Shown: positions 25,124 to 34,584 of the stretch, piece by piece
Layout of the letters: each line of letters begins with the position of its first letter
Position numbering within the stretch: the stretch's first letter is position 1
The notes under the pieces: generated by a model
The model's input: the letters and a program-made list of their open reading frames with translations, nothing else
Told to the model about the DNA's origin: nothing
Database searches by the model: none
Position numbers and translations under genes: made by a program
Source: Mesorhizobium loti
GTDB taxonomy: Bacteria > Pseudomonadota > Alphaproteobacteria > Rhizobiales > Rhizobiaceae
DNA: 64,000 bases
NCBI RefSeq assembly: GCF_002858745.1
Contig: NZ_PJRO01000001.1
Span: forward strand, 186,001 to 250,000
Direction: 5' to 3'

Positions 25124-25774
25124 TCAGATGATAGCCGCTGCCCCCGGCAAGATCGGCTGGAAGCGCACCGTGCCGATATCCTCGCGCTCGAAGCGGCTGC
25201 CTACCTTTATCAGCTTGGCCAGCACCTGCTCGCCCTCTTCCGGTCCGATTGGCGCGATCACCGTACCGCCGCTGGAGAGCTGATCAAGCAGGAAACGCGG
25301 CAGGGCGTCGAAAGCTGCCCAGACGATGATTCGATCGAACGGTCCTTCGTTGACGAGACCGTTCGATCCATCGGCATGGCGTGCAAACACATTGGTAATG
25401 CCGAGCGCCTCGAAACGCTGCTTGGCGAGTTCGATGAGCGACTTGTAACGATCGACGGTGACGACCCTCGTGGCCAACCGTGCCATGACGGCTGCGGTGA
25501 AGCCGGAACCGGTGCCGACCTCCAGCACGCGATTGCCGGGCTCGATGTTGAGTGCGGAAATGACAGCCGCCTGCAGGTCAGCACCTTCGATTGCCTCGCC
25601 GCACTCGATCGGCAGCATGCGGTCGGTCCAGGCGATTGAATGGAACTGGCCGGAGATGAAAGCGTGGCGCGGCGTCGCTTCGAAGGCAGCGATCAGCGGT
25701 TTCGGGACGGCACCCTTGCCACGCAGGCGAAGCAGAAAGGCAGCAAACCCCTCGCGTTCGTCGAAACCGGTCAT
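25124..25774 (-). CDS. pcm: Protein-L-isoaspartate O-methyltransferase
   Basis: 216 residues. It methylates isoaspartyl residues in damaged proteins with S-adenosylmethionine. Motif [11 protein letters not shown] (about 79) and post-I V-V-T-V-D-R, plus the PCMT segment [10 protein letters not shown] near residue 52, are present; the usual 'S-Q-P' after the latter is absent. Overlaps the end of surE by 4 bp. Confidence 0.93.
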   Translation of the reverse strand: MTGFDEREGFAAFLLRLRGKGAVPKPLIAAFEATPRHAFISGQFHSIAWTDRMLPIECGEAIEGADLQAAVISALNIEPGNRVLEVGTGSGFTAAVMARLATRVVTVDRYKSLIELAKQRFEALGITNVFARHADGSNGLVNEGPFDRIIVWAAFDALPRFLLDQLSSGGTVIAPIGPEEGEQVLAKLIKVGSRFEREDIGTVRFQPILPGAAAII

Positions 25775-26529
25775 GCAAGCGCCTTCGTCAATTGATCACG
25801 GATTTCATAAGCGGTCAGATCGAGGTGAAGCGGTGTTACCGAGACCAGCTTGTTGCGCATGGCGTGAAGATCGGTGCCAATCTTGCCTTCTGCAGGCTCA
25901 CGACCGAAGCGCAACCAGTAGTACGGCAGGCCACGTCCATCGCGGCGCTCATCCACCCACAGCGAGTGCACCAGCTTGCCCTGCGAGGTCACCACGGTGC
26001 CTTCGACTTCGTCCGGCGCACAGTTCGGAAAATTGACGTTGAGCAGCACGCCTCCCGGCAAGGGCGTTGCAACCAGTTTCTTCAACAATGCCGGCGCCAA
26101 TGCCTCGGTCGTTTCGTAGGGGACGACGCGGTCCTCGCCGACGTACGAATAAGCCTGGCTGATGGCTATGGAGCGCACACCAAGCAGCGTGCCCTCCATC
26201 GCTCCCGCTACGGTACCCGAATAGGTGACGTCATCGGCAATGTTGGCACCCGAATTGACGCCGGACAGGATGAGATCCGGCAATCCGGGCAGGATCTTGC
26301 GCGCACCCATGATGACGCAGTCGGTTGGCGTACCGCGCACCGCATAATGCCGGTCACCGATCTTGCGCAGGCGCAACGGCTCCGAAATGGAGAGTGAATG
26401 CGCATAGCCGGACTGATCGGTTTCCGGAGCCACCACCCACACATCATCCGAAAGTGTCCGGGCGATGCGCTCTAGCGAAGCCAGACCCTCGGCATGGATG
26501 CCGTCGTCATTGGTCAGAAGAATGCGCAT
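25771..26529 (-). CDS. surE: 5'/3'-nucleotidase SurE
   Basis: 252 residues. N-terminal metal site L-L-T-N-D-D-G (4-10), with further ligands in S-G-V-N-S-G-A-N and a Ser in D-Q-S-G-Y-A-H-S. It dephosphorylates nucleoside monophosphates. Coupled on both sides: 1-bp overlap with serS and 4-bp overlap with pcm. Confidence 0.95.
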   Translation of the reverse strand: MRILLTNDDGIHAEGLASLERIARTLSDDVWVVAPETDQSGYAHSLSISEPLRLRKIGDRHYAVRGTPTDCVIMGARKILPGLPDLILSGVNSGANIADDVTYSGTVAGAMEGTLLGVRSIAISQAYSYVGEDRVVPYETTEALAPALLKKLVATPLPGGVLLNVNFPNCAPDEVEGTVVTSQGKLVHSLWVDERRDGRGLPYYWLRFGREPAEGKIGTDLHAMRNKLVSVTPLHLDLTAYEIRDQLTKALA

Positions 26530-27833
26530 TATTTCGATTCGATTCTTTCCAGGCCGCCCATGTAAGGCTTCAGCGCTTCAGGAATGGTTACGCTGCCGTC
26601 CTCGTTCTGATAATTTTCGATGACGGCAATAAGCGCACGCCCGACGGCAACACCCGACCCGTTCAACGTGTGTACGAAGAGGTTGCCCTTGCCCTCGCGA
26701 TCCTTGTAGCGGGCGTTCATACGCCGGGCCTGGAAATCACCACAGACCGAGCAGGACGAGATTTCGCGATAGGCGTTCTGCCCAGGCAGCCAGACCTCGA
26801 TGTCATAGGTCTTGCGCGCACCGAAGCCCATGTCGCCGGTGCAAAGCGCCACCGTGCGGAACGGCAAGCCGAGCCGCTTCAGCACTTCCTCGGCGCATTG
26901 CGTCATGCGTTCATGTTCGGCGCTCGACGTTTGCTGATCGGTGATCGAGACCAGCTCGACCTTGTAGAATTGATGCTGGCGCAGCATGCCGCGGGTGTCG
27001 CGGCCGGCAGACCCAGCTTCCGAACGGAAGCATGGGGTGAGAGCGGTGAGGCGCAGCGGCAACCTGTCATGTGCAACGATCTCTTCGCGCACCAGATTGG
27101 TCAACGGCACTTCGGCGGTCGGGATCAGGCCCAAGCGGCTCTCGCCATGTGGCGTGAAAAACAGATCTTCTTCGAATTTCGGCAATTGGTTGGTGCCGAA
27201 CAACACCTCGTCACGCACCAGAAGTGGCGGCTGCACTTCGGTGTAACCGTGTTCCGTGGTGTGCAGGTCCAGCATGAACTGGCCGAGCGCGCGCTCGAGC
27301 CTTGCCAGTTTGCCCTGGAGAATGGTGAAGCGCGAGCCCGACAGCTTGGCGGCGCGCTCGAAATCCATGAGGCCCAGCGCCTCGCCGACCTCGAAATGCT
27401 CCTTGACCCAGTTCGGTCGCTGCGCAACCTTGCCGATCTTATGCACCTCGATGTTGTCATGCTCGTCCTTGCCGACCGGCACGTCGGGGAGCGGCACGTT
27501 GGGTATAACGGCCAGGATACCTTCGAGGGCCTCGTCGAGCCGGCGTTCCTCAGCTTCACCACCCTGGATGAAGCTCTTGATCTCGGCGACTTCAGCCTTC
27601 AGCTTTTCAGCCAGCTCGGCATCCTTCATGCTGAGAGCCTTGCCGATCTCCTTGGAAGCGCTATTGCGGCGCTCCTGCGCTTCCTGCAGCCGACCGAGAT
27701 GGGCGCGACGGGCTTCGTCCCTGGCGATGATGTCCTCGACGGTGGACTGCGCGTCGACCTGCGACCACGAGCGCTTCTCCAGCGCTTCGACAAGGGCCTG
27801 CGGGTTTTCGCGAATCCATCTGATATCGAGCAT
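26529..27833 (-). CDS. serS: Seryl-tRNA synthetase
   Basis: 434 residues. N-terminal antiparallel coiled-coil (about 30-105) that binds the tRNA-Ser long arm, then the class II core: motif 2 [14 protein letters not shown] (about 265) and motif 3 ending [11 protein letters not shown]. The start M-L-D-I-R-W at 27833 is the conserved N-terminus; an in-frame ATG lies two codons upstream. AGGATGG precedes it. Heads the serS-surE-pcm coupled run. Confidence 0.96.
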   Translation of the reverse strand: MLDIRWIRENPQALVEALEKRSWSQVDAQSTVEDIIARDEARRAHLGRLQEAQERRNSASKEIGKALSMKDAELAEKLKAEVAEIKSFIQGGEAEERRLDEALEGILAVIPNVPLPDVPVGKDEHDNIEVHKIGKVAQRPNWVKEHFEVGEALGLMDFERAAKLSGSRFTILQGKLARLERALGQFMLDLHTTEHGYTEVQPPLLVRDEVLFGTNQLPKFEEDLFFTPHGESRLGLIPTAEVPLTNLVREEIVAHDRLPLRLTALTPCFRSEAGSAGRDTRGMLRQHQFYKVELVSITDQQTSSAEHERMTQCAEEVLKRLGLPFRTVALCTGDMGFGARKTYDIEVWLPGQNAYREISSCSVCGDFQARRMNARYKDREGKGNLFVHTLNGSGVAVGRALIAVIENYQNEDGSVTIPEALKPYMGGLERIESK

Positions 27834-27996
27834 GTCCATCCATCCTGAAGAGGGAGCCGTGGGGTAACTCTCCTCGGCGCAGGATGCAAGGGTGGGACGA
27901 CCTGGCGCCTGCCTCAGCGCCTGTAGATGCCGATCTCGTCCAGCCGATTCAAGACAGCCGCCTTTTCATCGATATTTGACGCCGCCAGTAGTCTGC

Positions 27997-28869
27997 TCAG
28001 GATTGCTGTGCGGAATCCGTCGGTGCCTCAGAAGACTGTGCTTCAGTGGGAGCACTTGCTTCCTCCTTCTCGCGCGCCAGTTTTTCGCGCTTCTGGCTCT
28101 TCTCGATCATACGCGAGGTTATGATCGCGACCTCGTAGAGGATGATGGTGGGCAGCGCCAAGCCGATCTGGCTGAGCGGATCGGGCGGCGTGAGCACGGC
28201 GGCAACGACGAAGGCGATGACAATCGCCCAGCGCCGCTTGTCGACCAGCGCTTGCGAAGACAGGAGGCCGACGCGCGTCATCAAGCTGGTCACCACCGGC
28301 AACTGGAAGACCAGGCCAAAGGAGAAGATCAGCGTCATGATGAGGCTGAGATATTCCGACACTTTCGGCAGCAGCGAAATCTGAACCTCGCTGTCCGAGC
28401 CAGCCTGCTGCATGGCAAGGAAGAACCACATCACCATCGGCGTGAAGAAGAAATAGACAAGTGCCGCGCCCATCAGGAACAGGATCGGCGAAGCGATCAG
28501 GAACGGCAGAAAGGCAGCGCGTTCGTTCTTGTAGAGGCCTGGGGCTATGAACTTGTAGATCTGTGTCGCGATCAGCGGAAAAGCGATGACCATGCCACCG
28601 AACATGGCGAGCTTGACCTGCGTGAAGAAGAATTCCTGCGGCGCGGTATAGATCAGTTCGACCTTGTGCGGATCGAGGCCCGCCCATTGCGTCGCCCATT
28701 TGAACGGGACGACCAGAAGGTTGAACAGCTTCTTGGCGAAGAAGAAGCAGACCAGGAACGCGACAAAGAAACCACCGATCGACCAGATGAGCCGACGGCG
28801 CAGCTCGATCAAATGCTCAATGAGCGGGGCTGACGACTTGTCGATCTCGTCCTTCTCGGAAAGACTCAC
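27997..28869 (-). CDS. tatC: Twin-arginine translocase subunit TatC
   Basis: 290 residues, six membrane helices. Family signatures: the N-terminal L-I-E-H-L-I-E-L-R-R-R-L (18-29), the F-x-P-M-V-M-W-F-F segment and the E-x-L region binding the RR signal (V-E-L-I-Y-T-A-P-Q-E-F-F). Forms the signal-peptide receptor with TatB. The hydrophilic tail is Glu/Ser/Ala-rich. Overlaps tatB by 4 bp. Confidence 0.96.
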   Translation of the reverse strand: MSLSEKDEIDKSSAPLIEHLIELRRRLIWSIGGFFVAFLVCFFFAKKLFNLLVVPFKWATQWAGLDPHKVELIYTAPQEFFFTQVKLAMFGGMVIAFPLIATQIYKFIAPGLYKNERAAFLPFLIASPILFLMGAALVYFFFTPMVMWFFLAMQQAGSDSEVQISLLPKVSEYLSLIMTLIFSFGLVFQLPVVTSLMTRVGLLSSQALVDKRRWAIVIAFVVAAVLTPPDPLSQIGLALPTIILYEVAIITSRMIEKSQKREKLAREKEEASAPTEAQSSEAPTDSAQQS

Positions 28870-29594
28870 TTGGCGGTCCTCGCCGTCTTCTTAGTGGGAG
28901 CCGGCGCCTTTGCAGCCGTCGCCTTGGCAGGTGATGCCGGCTTAGTGGCAACCTTGGCTGCGGCTGGGGTTTTGGCGGTCGGGCCGGCCTTGGCTGCACC
29001 TGGGGTCGGCGCCTTTTTGTCAGCTGCCTTAGGTACCGCTTTTGTCGAAACGGGCTTGGCGACAATTTTTGGTGACATAGCCGATGCGCCGGCGGCCTTG
29101 CGCTTGGTGGAGGTAGTTGGAGCAGAGGCCGTGGCCGCAGCGGTAACAGGCTCCGCCGCCGGAACGACCGGTGCTGCCGGCATCGCTTCCGGGCCGCTGA
29201 CGCCCGGCAGAACAGTGGCGCCGTTCTTTAGAGGCTCCGTCACCTGCGGTTCGCCAGCAGCTGGCGCTGCCGGATCTTCCGCCGGCTTCGGCTTCATCAT
29301 GTTGTCGACGCCGGCACGCACATCGGCCGCCGCTTGCTCGAACGGATTGAGCTGCTTGCGGATTTGAGCAGCCGGGTTGAGACCACGCAACTCGTCGACC
29401 GATTTCTTGACGTCGTCGAGCTCGGCTTCCTTCAGCGCGTCATTGAACTGCTTTTGAAAATCACCCGCCATGGAACGCAGCTTGGCCACGGTGCGGCCAA
29501 AGGTACGCAGCATGTTCGGCAAATCCTTTGGTCCGACGACCACGATCATGACGATCGCAATCACCAGCATCTCGGTCCAGCCGACTTCAAACAT
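28866..29594 (-). CDS. tatB: Twin-arginine translocase subunit TatB
   Basis: 242 residues, long for TatB. The N-terminal helix with the TatB-type F-E-V-G-W-T-E-M-L and G-P-K-D-L-P (about 22-27) is followed by an amphipathic helix and about 130 residues of Ala/Pro/Lys low complexity, a tail seen in other rhizobial TatB proteins. Lies 50 bp after tatA. Confidence 0.95.
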   Translation of the reverse strand: MFEVGWTEMLVIAIVMIVVVGPKDLPNMLRTFGRTVAKLRSMAGDFQKQFNDALKEAELDDVKKSVDELRGLNPAAQIRKQLNPFEQAAADVRAGVDNMMKPKPAEDPAAPAAGEPQVTEPLKNGATVLPGVSGPEAMPAAPVVPAAEPVTAAATASAPTTSTKRKAAGASAMSPKIVAKPVSTKAVPKAADKKAPTPGAAKAGPTAKTPAAAKVATKPASPAKATAAKAPAPTKKTARTAK

Positions 29595-29644
29595 GGCTTT
29601 GAGTTCCGACTAATGCCTGACGATGTCCCCGGAAAAGTGCCAGC

Positions 29645-29863
29645 TCAGCTCTTGCCGGCCTTTTCCTTCATATTCGAGACGGTTTCGTCGGTGCGATGCT
29701 CGACGGTGCGGGAATCGTCGGCTTCGTCGTCGGCCATGCCCTTCTTGAAGCTCTTGATGCCTTTGGCCATGTCGCCCATCAGTTCTGGAATCTTGCCACG
29801 GCCAAACACCAGGAGCACGATAACCAGCACGATCAGCCAGTGCCAAATCGAAAACGAACCCAT
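29645..29863 (-). CDS. tatA: Twin-arginine translocase subunit TatA
   Basis: 72 residues. One membrane helix followed by F-G-R-G-K-I-P-E-L and an amphipathic helix with [10 protein letters not shown], the pore-forming TatA signature, then an acidic tail. First gene of tatABC; 179 bp separate it from scpB, where its promoter may lie. Confidence 0.96.
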   Translation of the reverse strand: MGSFSIWHWLIVLVIVLLVFGRGKIPELMGDMAKGIKSFKKGMADDEADDSRTVEHRTDETVSNMKEKAGKS

Positions 29864-30042
29864 TGTTTATCTCTCTTGAACTGTTTCCCTGCCGCTGATC
29901 TATGCGTTTTCGCATCCGGATTCAAACGGAACCGCGACAGCTTCTATCACGCCCGGCCAATTGTCAGCCGGATTTGTTGAGCGCATCCGAAAATACGCCG
30001 CTACCAAACAGCGCATGAAGGGCTTTTTTGCAAGCTGGCCAA

Positions 30043-30783
30043 TCACTCTTCCGTGACGCGCGGCGTCAGAAGGCCAAGCTCTTCCAGATCGATGTCGGTC
30101 AGCGGATCCTCGTCCTCGGTCAATTCGTCCGGATCGACGGGAGGCTGCGGCACCGAGAAATTGGCCGGCATGCGAGTGGAGAGCAGCCCTGCCCCCTTCA
30201 GTTCCTCGATACCTGGAAGGTCGCGGATTTCCTCCAGCGCAAAATGATCAAGGAACTTGTCGGTGGTACCGTAGGTGACCGGCCGGCCGGGCGTCTTGCG
30301 GCGGCCGCGCATCCTGATCCACTCGGTCTCCAGCAGCGTGTCCAGCGTGCCTTTCGATGTTTCGACGCCGCGGATATCTTCAATTTCGGCGCGCGTGACA
30401 GGCTGATGATAGGCAATGATCGCCAACACTTCGAGCGCCGCGCGCGACAGCTTCTTCTGCTGGACAGAATCCCGGCTCATCAGGAAAGCGAGATCGCCGG
30501 CGGTGCGGAAAGCCCAGCTGTCGCCGACGCGCACAAGATTGACGCCACGGCGCGAATAGATGTCCTGCAGCTCGGCCATGGCTGCCGCCACGTTAATGCC
30601 GTCAGGCAGGCGTTGGGCAAGTTGCCTCTCGGTCACGGGCTCTGCGCTGGCAAAAACGATGGCCTCGGCCATACGCACGGCTTCAGCCTGATGCAGGCGT
30701 TCCGCCGGGTTCTGTACCGTTGCTTCTTCATCCTCGTCTTCCACTTTGAAGGGGATGACCGAAGCGTTGCTGCTTTCGCTCAT
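30043..30783 (-). CDS. scpB: Segregation and condensation protein B
   Basis: 246 residues. Tandem winged helices with the ScpB landmarks R-R-G-V-N-L-V, L-S-R-A-A-L-E-V-L-A-I-I-A-Y-H-Q-P-V-T-R-A-E-I-E and G-R-P-V-T-Y-G-T-T. Kleisin partner of the SMC complex for chromosome segregation. Acidic N- and C-terminal extensions. Overlaps scpA by 4 bp. Confidence 0.95.
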   Translation of the reverse strand: MSESSNASVIPFKVEDEDEEATVQNPAERLHQAEAVRMAEAIVFASAEPVTERQLAQRLPDGINVAAAMAELQDIYSRRGVNLVRVGDSWAFRTAGDLAFLMSRDSVQQKKLSRAALEVLAIIAYHQPVTRAEIEDIRGVETSKGTLDTLLETEWIRMRGRRKTPGRPVTYGTTDKFLDHFALEEIRDLPGIEELKGAGLLSTRMPANFSVPQPPVDPDELTEDEDPLTDIDLEELGLLTPRVTEE

Positions 30784-31619
30784 TGCACAACCTCGACTGC
30801 CTTCACGCGCTGGCGCCCGCGCAGATAGAGTGGTGCGAACACCTCGTCCTGACGCATTTCCATGCTGCCTTCGCGCACAAGCTCCAACGTCGCCGCAAAG
30901 GAAGATGCCATGGCGGTACGTTTTTCCTCAGGGCTGGCCAGATATTCGATCAGGAAACGGTCCAGCGCCGTCCAGTCCGCCGACGTGCCAAGCAATCGGG
31001 CAAGGATGGTGCGTGCTTCCTTGAGCGACCACACTCCGCGCTTAGCGATGCGCACGCTGGAAATCGCCTGCCGCTGGCGTTGTCCGGCATAGGCGGTGAG
31101 CAGGTCGTAGAGCGTCGCCGAGTATTGGTTGCGCTTCTCGACGATGACCATCTCCGGCATGCCGCGCTGGAAAACGTCGCGACCAAGCCGGTTGCGGTTG
31201 ACGAGGCGTGCGGCGGCATCGCGCATGGCTTCCAGGCGGCGCAGTCGAAATTGCAGCACCGCTGCCATTTCCTCGCCGCTTTCGCCCTCCTCGCCCGGCT
31301 GCTTGGGAATAAGCAGCTTGGATTTGAGGAAAGCGAGCCAGGCTGCCATCACCAGATAATCAGCGGCGAGCTCGAGCCGCAGTACTCTCACCTTCTCGAC
31401 AAAGGTCAGATATTGCTCGGCCAGCGCCAGGATCGAGATGCGAGCGAGATCAACTCTCTGGTTGCGGGCGAGATGGAGGAGAAGATCGAGCGGTCCTTCG
31501 AAGCCATCGACATCGACCACCAGCTCGGGGTCGCCAGTGACACGATCGTCGTCACCCTCAGCCCAGAGGCGGTCCATCGGCGCGGGCTTGCCGGCCTTTT
31601 TCTCCGCGAGTTCCGCCAC
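30780..31619 (-). CDS. scpA: Segregation and condensation protein A
   Basis: 279 residues, kleisin of the SMC-ScpAB condensin. Recognised by F-E-G-P-L-D-L-L-L-H-L (about 39-49), A-x-E-Y-L-V-M-A-A-W-L-A-F-L-K-S-K-L-L-type helix (here A-A-D-Y-L-V-M-A-A-W) and the C-terminal winged helix. GTG start after AGAGG, 26 bp from nagZ. Confidence 0.94.
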   Translation of the reverse strand: MAELAEKKAGKPAPMDRLWAEGDDDRVTGDPELVVDVDGFEGPLDLLLHLARNQRVDLARISILALAEQYLTFVEKVRVLRLELAADYLVMAAWLAFLKSKLLIPKQPGEEGESGEEMAAVLQFRLRRLEAMRDAAARLVNRNRLGRDVFQRGMPEMVIVEKRNQYSATLYDLLTAYAGQRQRQAISSVRIAKRGVWSLKEARTILARLLGTSADWTALDRFLIEYLASPEEKRTAMASSFAATLELVREGSMEMRQDEVFAPLYLRGRQRVKAVEVVQ

Positions 31620-31645
31620 CTTGCCTCTTTTCTCACTCCATGCGG

Positions 31646-32665
31646 TTACGCGACCGCCTCGAAATAATCCGCGAACTCGGCACGCAGTTCTGCCTCGTCC
31701 TTATCGTCCTGTCCCTTGACCGAAGCGAGTGCCCTGTCGGCCCGCTCCAGCGCCTTGCCTTCCAGCGGTTTCGCCCGCGAAGCCACGGCAACCATTTCTT
31801 CCATGACGCCGTTGCAGTGAAGGACCAGATCGACGCCCGCCGCAAGGATTGAGGCAGCCTTTGTCTGGAAATCCCCAGAAAGTGCCTTCATGGAAGTGTC
31901 GTCGGATACCAGAAGCCCGTCGAAACCGATCTCGCCGCGGATGATCTCCTCAACGACCTTGCCCGAGGTGGTTGCCGGATTGTTTGGATCGACCGCGCTG
32001 AAGATGACGTGCGCGGTCATCGCCATCGGCAGGTGGTTGAGCGCCTGGAATGGGGCGAAATCATGCCTGCGCAGCTCTTTCAGCGGTGTCGTGACAGTCG
32101 GCAATTCGAGATGCGTGTCAGCGAAGGCCCGGCCGTGGCCGGGAATATGCTTCATGACAGGGATGACACCCCCCGACATCAGGCCTTCGGCGGCGGCGCG
32201 GCCGAGCGCGGTGACGATCGATGGATCCTTGGCATAGGCGCGCGCGCCAATGACGTCGTTGGCGCCCTCCACCGGTACGTCGAGCACCGGCAGGCAATCG
32301 GCGGTGATGCCATAGCGCAGAAGATCGAAAGCATGCAGGCGAGCGAGCAGCCAGGCAGCGCGCAGGCCAGCCTCCTCGTCGTCGCGGTAAAGCGCGCCAA
32401 ACGCGGCTCCCGCCGGATAGTTCGGCGCCAGAGGCGGCCGCAGCCGCTGAACACGCCCTCCTTCCTGGTCGATAAAGACCGGGGCTTGCGGTCGGCCAAT
32501 GCAATCGCGCATCTCGGCGACGAGGTCGCGGATCTGCTCCGGCTCGGAAATGTTGCGGGCAAAGAGGATGAAGCCCCATGGGCATTCGCCCCGGTAAAAG
32601 CTTTTTTCTTCCCGGGTGAGCGATGTCCCGGCGCAGCCGAGGATGAGGGTCTGTGATTCGGTCAT
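31646..32665 (-). CDS. nagZ: Beta-N-acetylhexosaminidase (GH3)
   Basis: 339 residues, cytoplasmic. Splits GlcNAc from anhydro-muropeptides in peptidoglycan recycling. Signatures: I-D-Q-E-G-G-R-V-Q-R (66-75), K-H-I-P-G-H-G-R (catalytic His) and S-D-D-T-S-M (nucleophile Asp) near residue 253. Usually preceded by the SPOR gene in this order; here about 7 kb of accessory genes intervene. Confidence 0.96.
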   Translation of the reverse strand: MTESQTLILGCAGTSLTREEKSFYRGECPWGFILFARNISEPEQIRDLVAEMRDCIGRPQAPVFIDQEGGRVQRLRPPLAPNYPAGAAFGALYRDDEEAGLRAAWLLARLHAFDLLRYGITADCLPVLDVPVEGANDVIGARAYAKDPSIVTALGRAAAEGLMSGGVIPVMKHIPGHGRAFADTHLELPTVTTPLKELRRHDFAPFQALNHLPMAMTAHVIFSAVDPNNPATTSGKVVEEIIRGEIGFDGLLVSDDTSMKALSGDFQTKAASILAAGVDLVLHCNGVMEEMVAVASRAKPLEGKALERADRALASVKGQDDKDEAELRAEFADYFEAVA

Positions 32666-32797
32666 GGTGCGAGTCTAGAGCTTTCGGCTTGCCAAGGGAA
32701 TCTCAGGCCATACGCAGGCGAAGGCCTGGCCGATTGCAATTCATGCAATCCTGGGCCTGCATGAGATGTCGTCCCACCCAGATACAAGGTCTCCAAC

Positions 32798-33097
32798 GTG
32801 CTTCTGATCATCGGCACCGTTCGCATACCGCCCGAAAAACTGGCCGAAGCGCGCCCGGTGATGGAGTGCATGATCATCGCCAGCCGCGCCGAAGCCGGCT
32901 GCCTCGAATATTCCTATGCCGAGGATATGCTGATCGCCGGGCGTATCCACGTCAAGGAAATCTGGCACGACCAAGCTTCTCTCGACGCGCATTTCGCTTC
33001 CGACCACATCAAGGCCTGGCGAGCCGCTTGGCCGGAACTGGGCATCACCGACCGCAACCTTCTGGTTTACGAGATCGGCCAAGCACGGGCGACGTAA
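32798..33097 (+). CDS. Antibiotic biosynthesis monooxygenase (ABM) family, putative quinol monooxygenase
   Basis: 99 residues of the dimeric alpha/beta-barrel ABM fold: an N-terminal strand I-I-G-T-V-R-I, then A-G-C-L-E-Y-S-Y, and E-I-W-H-D-Q-A-S-L-D-A-H-F-A-S (the YgiN-like W...LD.H motif). Such proteins oxidise quinols or handle reactive small molecules without a cofactor. GTG start with AAGG upstream. Opens the accessory block and is followed 98 bp later by a DMT exporter. Confidence 0.8.
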   Translation: MLLIIGTVRIPPEKLAEARPVMECMIIASRAEAGCLEYSYAEDMLIAGRIHVKEIWHDQASLDAHFASDHIKAWRAAWPELGITDRNLLVYEIGQARAT

Positions 33098-33195
33098 GCA
33101 CAACGATCATCTGGCCCGATAGAAGGCGCGCCGAGCCTGATTGGCACACCGGCCTTGTGCCACGTAGATGGTCGCAGTCCAAGCACCAGACGACG

Positions 33196-34098
33196 ATGAC
33201 AAAAGAGCTCACCCGCCCCACCGGCATGCTGTCGGCCGGCATGGCATTGTCCGGCACTTCCGGACTGTTCTCGATCATGTCCGGCCAGCCGACGTTCAAC
33301 GTCGTTTTCTTCCGCTGCCTGTTCGGCGCAATCGTGTCGTTTGCCTGGGTCGGTCTTCGCGGTGGTTACGGCGACTATTTCAGCATCAGCAGGCGGCAAT
33401 GGCCGCTGATCCTGCTCAGCGGGTTGTGTCTCGTCATCAACTGGCTGGCGCTGTTTGAAGCCTTCAATCGCACGTCGATCGGCTTTGCGACGATCATCTA
33501 TCACCTGCAGCCATTCTGGATCGTGCTGGCCGCCGGGCTTTTTCTTGGAGAAACGCTGTCGCGCGACAAGCTGGGATGGATCGCGATTGCTTTCGCCGGC
33601 CTCGTGCTGACCATCCTGCCAAAGATCGGCACCATGCAGACGGACCAGAACTGGCTGATCGGTGTCGGCCTGGCTGTCGTCGCATCCCTTTTCTACGCGG
33701 CAACCACCCTGACCACCCGCGCTGTCGAATCGGTGAAGCCGGATGTGCTGAGCACACTGCATTGCCTGATTGGCCTCATCGTATTTGCCCCGTTTATGGC
33801 AACCATGACGCTGACCGGCGGCCTGCCGATGTGGGGATGGTTGGCGGGCCTAGGCCTCATCCATACAGGCGTTGTCTACGTCCTGCTCTATTCCGCGTAT
33901 CCGAAGCTACACACTCCAGTGATTGCGGCTGGCGCCTTCCTCAACCCTGCTGCAGCACTGCTCACGGATCTGGTCGTCTTCGGGCGCTCGATCACGCTTC
34001 TCCAGGGTGCCGGGCTGGTCCTCATCCTGTTGGCCGGCTTAGCGGTCAATCTCGGCTGGCCGCTGTTATCCGGTTCTACGGCACGGAGCCGAAGCTAG
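33196..34098 (+). CDS. DMT-family (EamA) transporter
   Basis: 300 residues, about ten membrane helices in two EamA repeats (about 10-135 and 150-290). Motifs such as N-W-L-A-L-F-E-A-F-N-R-T-S-I-G-F-A-T-I-I and L-F-L-G-E are typical of drug/metabolite exporters. Start ATG 33196; the longer frame upstream has no helix pattern. Its 3' end overlaps the convergent DUF1801-like gene by a few tens of bases. Substrate unknown. Confidence 0.87.
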   Translation: MTKELTRPTGMLSAGMALSGTSGLFSIMSGQPTFNVVFFRCLFGAIVSFAWVGLRGGYGDYFSISRRQWPLILLSGLCLVINWLALFEAFNRTSIGFATIIYHLQPFWIVLAAGLFLGETLSRDKLGWIAIAFAGLVLTILPKIGTMQTDQNWLIGVGLAVVASLFYAATTLTTRAVESVKPDVLSTLHCLIGLIVFAPFMATMTLTGGLPMWGWLAGLGLIHTGVVYVLLYSAYPKLHTPVIAAGAFLNPAAALLTDLVVFGRSITLLQGAGLVLILLAGLAVNLGWPLLSGSTARSRS

Positions 34099-34575
34099 CG
34101 ATTTCGGCCCGCCCCGCAGCTTGCTTGTAGCGGGCGGGATTGTCGGGCTCAGCCTGGAAGATTTCGGCACTGCGACAAGCGCTTCCAGAACATCAACGTT
34201 GAGATCGGGAAACCGTTCGAAACTGAAATTGTTGCGCCCAGCGCGAAACGCTCCGAGCCGATCGGCATACAGCGCCACGATCGGCCGACTGTCGAGCGTA
34301 ACGGCAAAGTAGAGGCTGATGTAGTTCCTCTGCAGCGCCAGTCCGATCACCGGCCATACTGTCTGTTTTCCGCTGCTGATCGCATAGGGAAACTGACCGT
34401 AGCCGATCATCTTCATGCGCATTCCGGCCTGGCCGGCCGGTGTCCCTTGATGAAAATACCGGCGTAGGCCAGGAGCCACTCGGCGGATCAGGCCGTCGAC
34501 CATTTCGAGTTCGACCCTGCGTTCAGGGTCGAACTCGAAATACGTCTCCAGGCTATCTGCATGGACTTGGAACAT
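34066..34575 (-). pseudogene. DUF1801-like protein with an apparent frameshift near the 3' end
   Basis: The first 140 or so residues look like a DUF1801/YdhG protein (S-G-K-Q-T-V-W-P near 68, L-Y-F, Y-A-D-R-L-G, the F-P-D-L-N-V-D-V-L end). After L-V-A-V the annotated frame turns into Pro/Ser-rich nonsense and runs to a stop at 34066. Shifting frame at about 34165 instead gives E-I-F-Q-A-E-P-D-N-P-A-R-Y-K-Q, a natural continuation ending at a TAG at 34076. One base appears lost (or two gained). Either a recent mutation or a sequencing error. The core domain is intact, so a shortened product may still fold. Confidence 0.65.
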
Positions 34576-34584
34576 GATCCTGTC

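Noticed and set aside
26325..27848. A 507-codon plus-strand open frame
   Set aside because: Antisense to serS, no family features, no ribosome site.
32653..33195. A 181-codon N-terminal extension of the DMT transporter
   Set aside because: It overlaps the ABM gene, has no membrane pattern, and ATG 33196 gives the standard family start.
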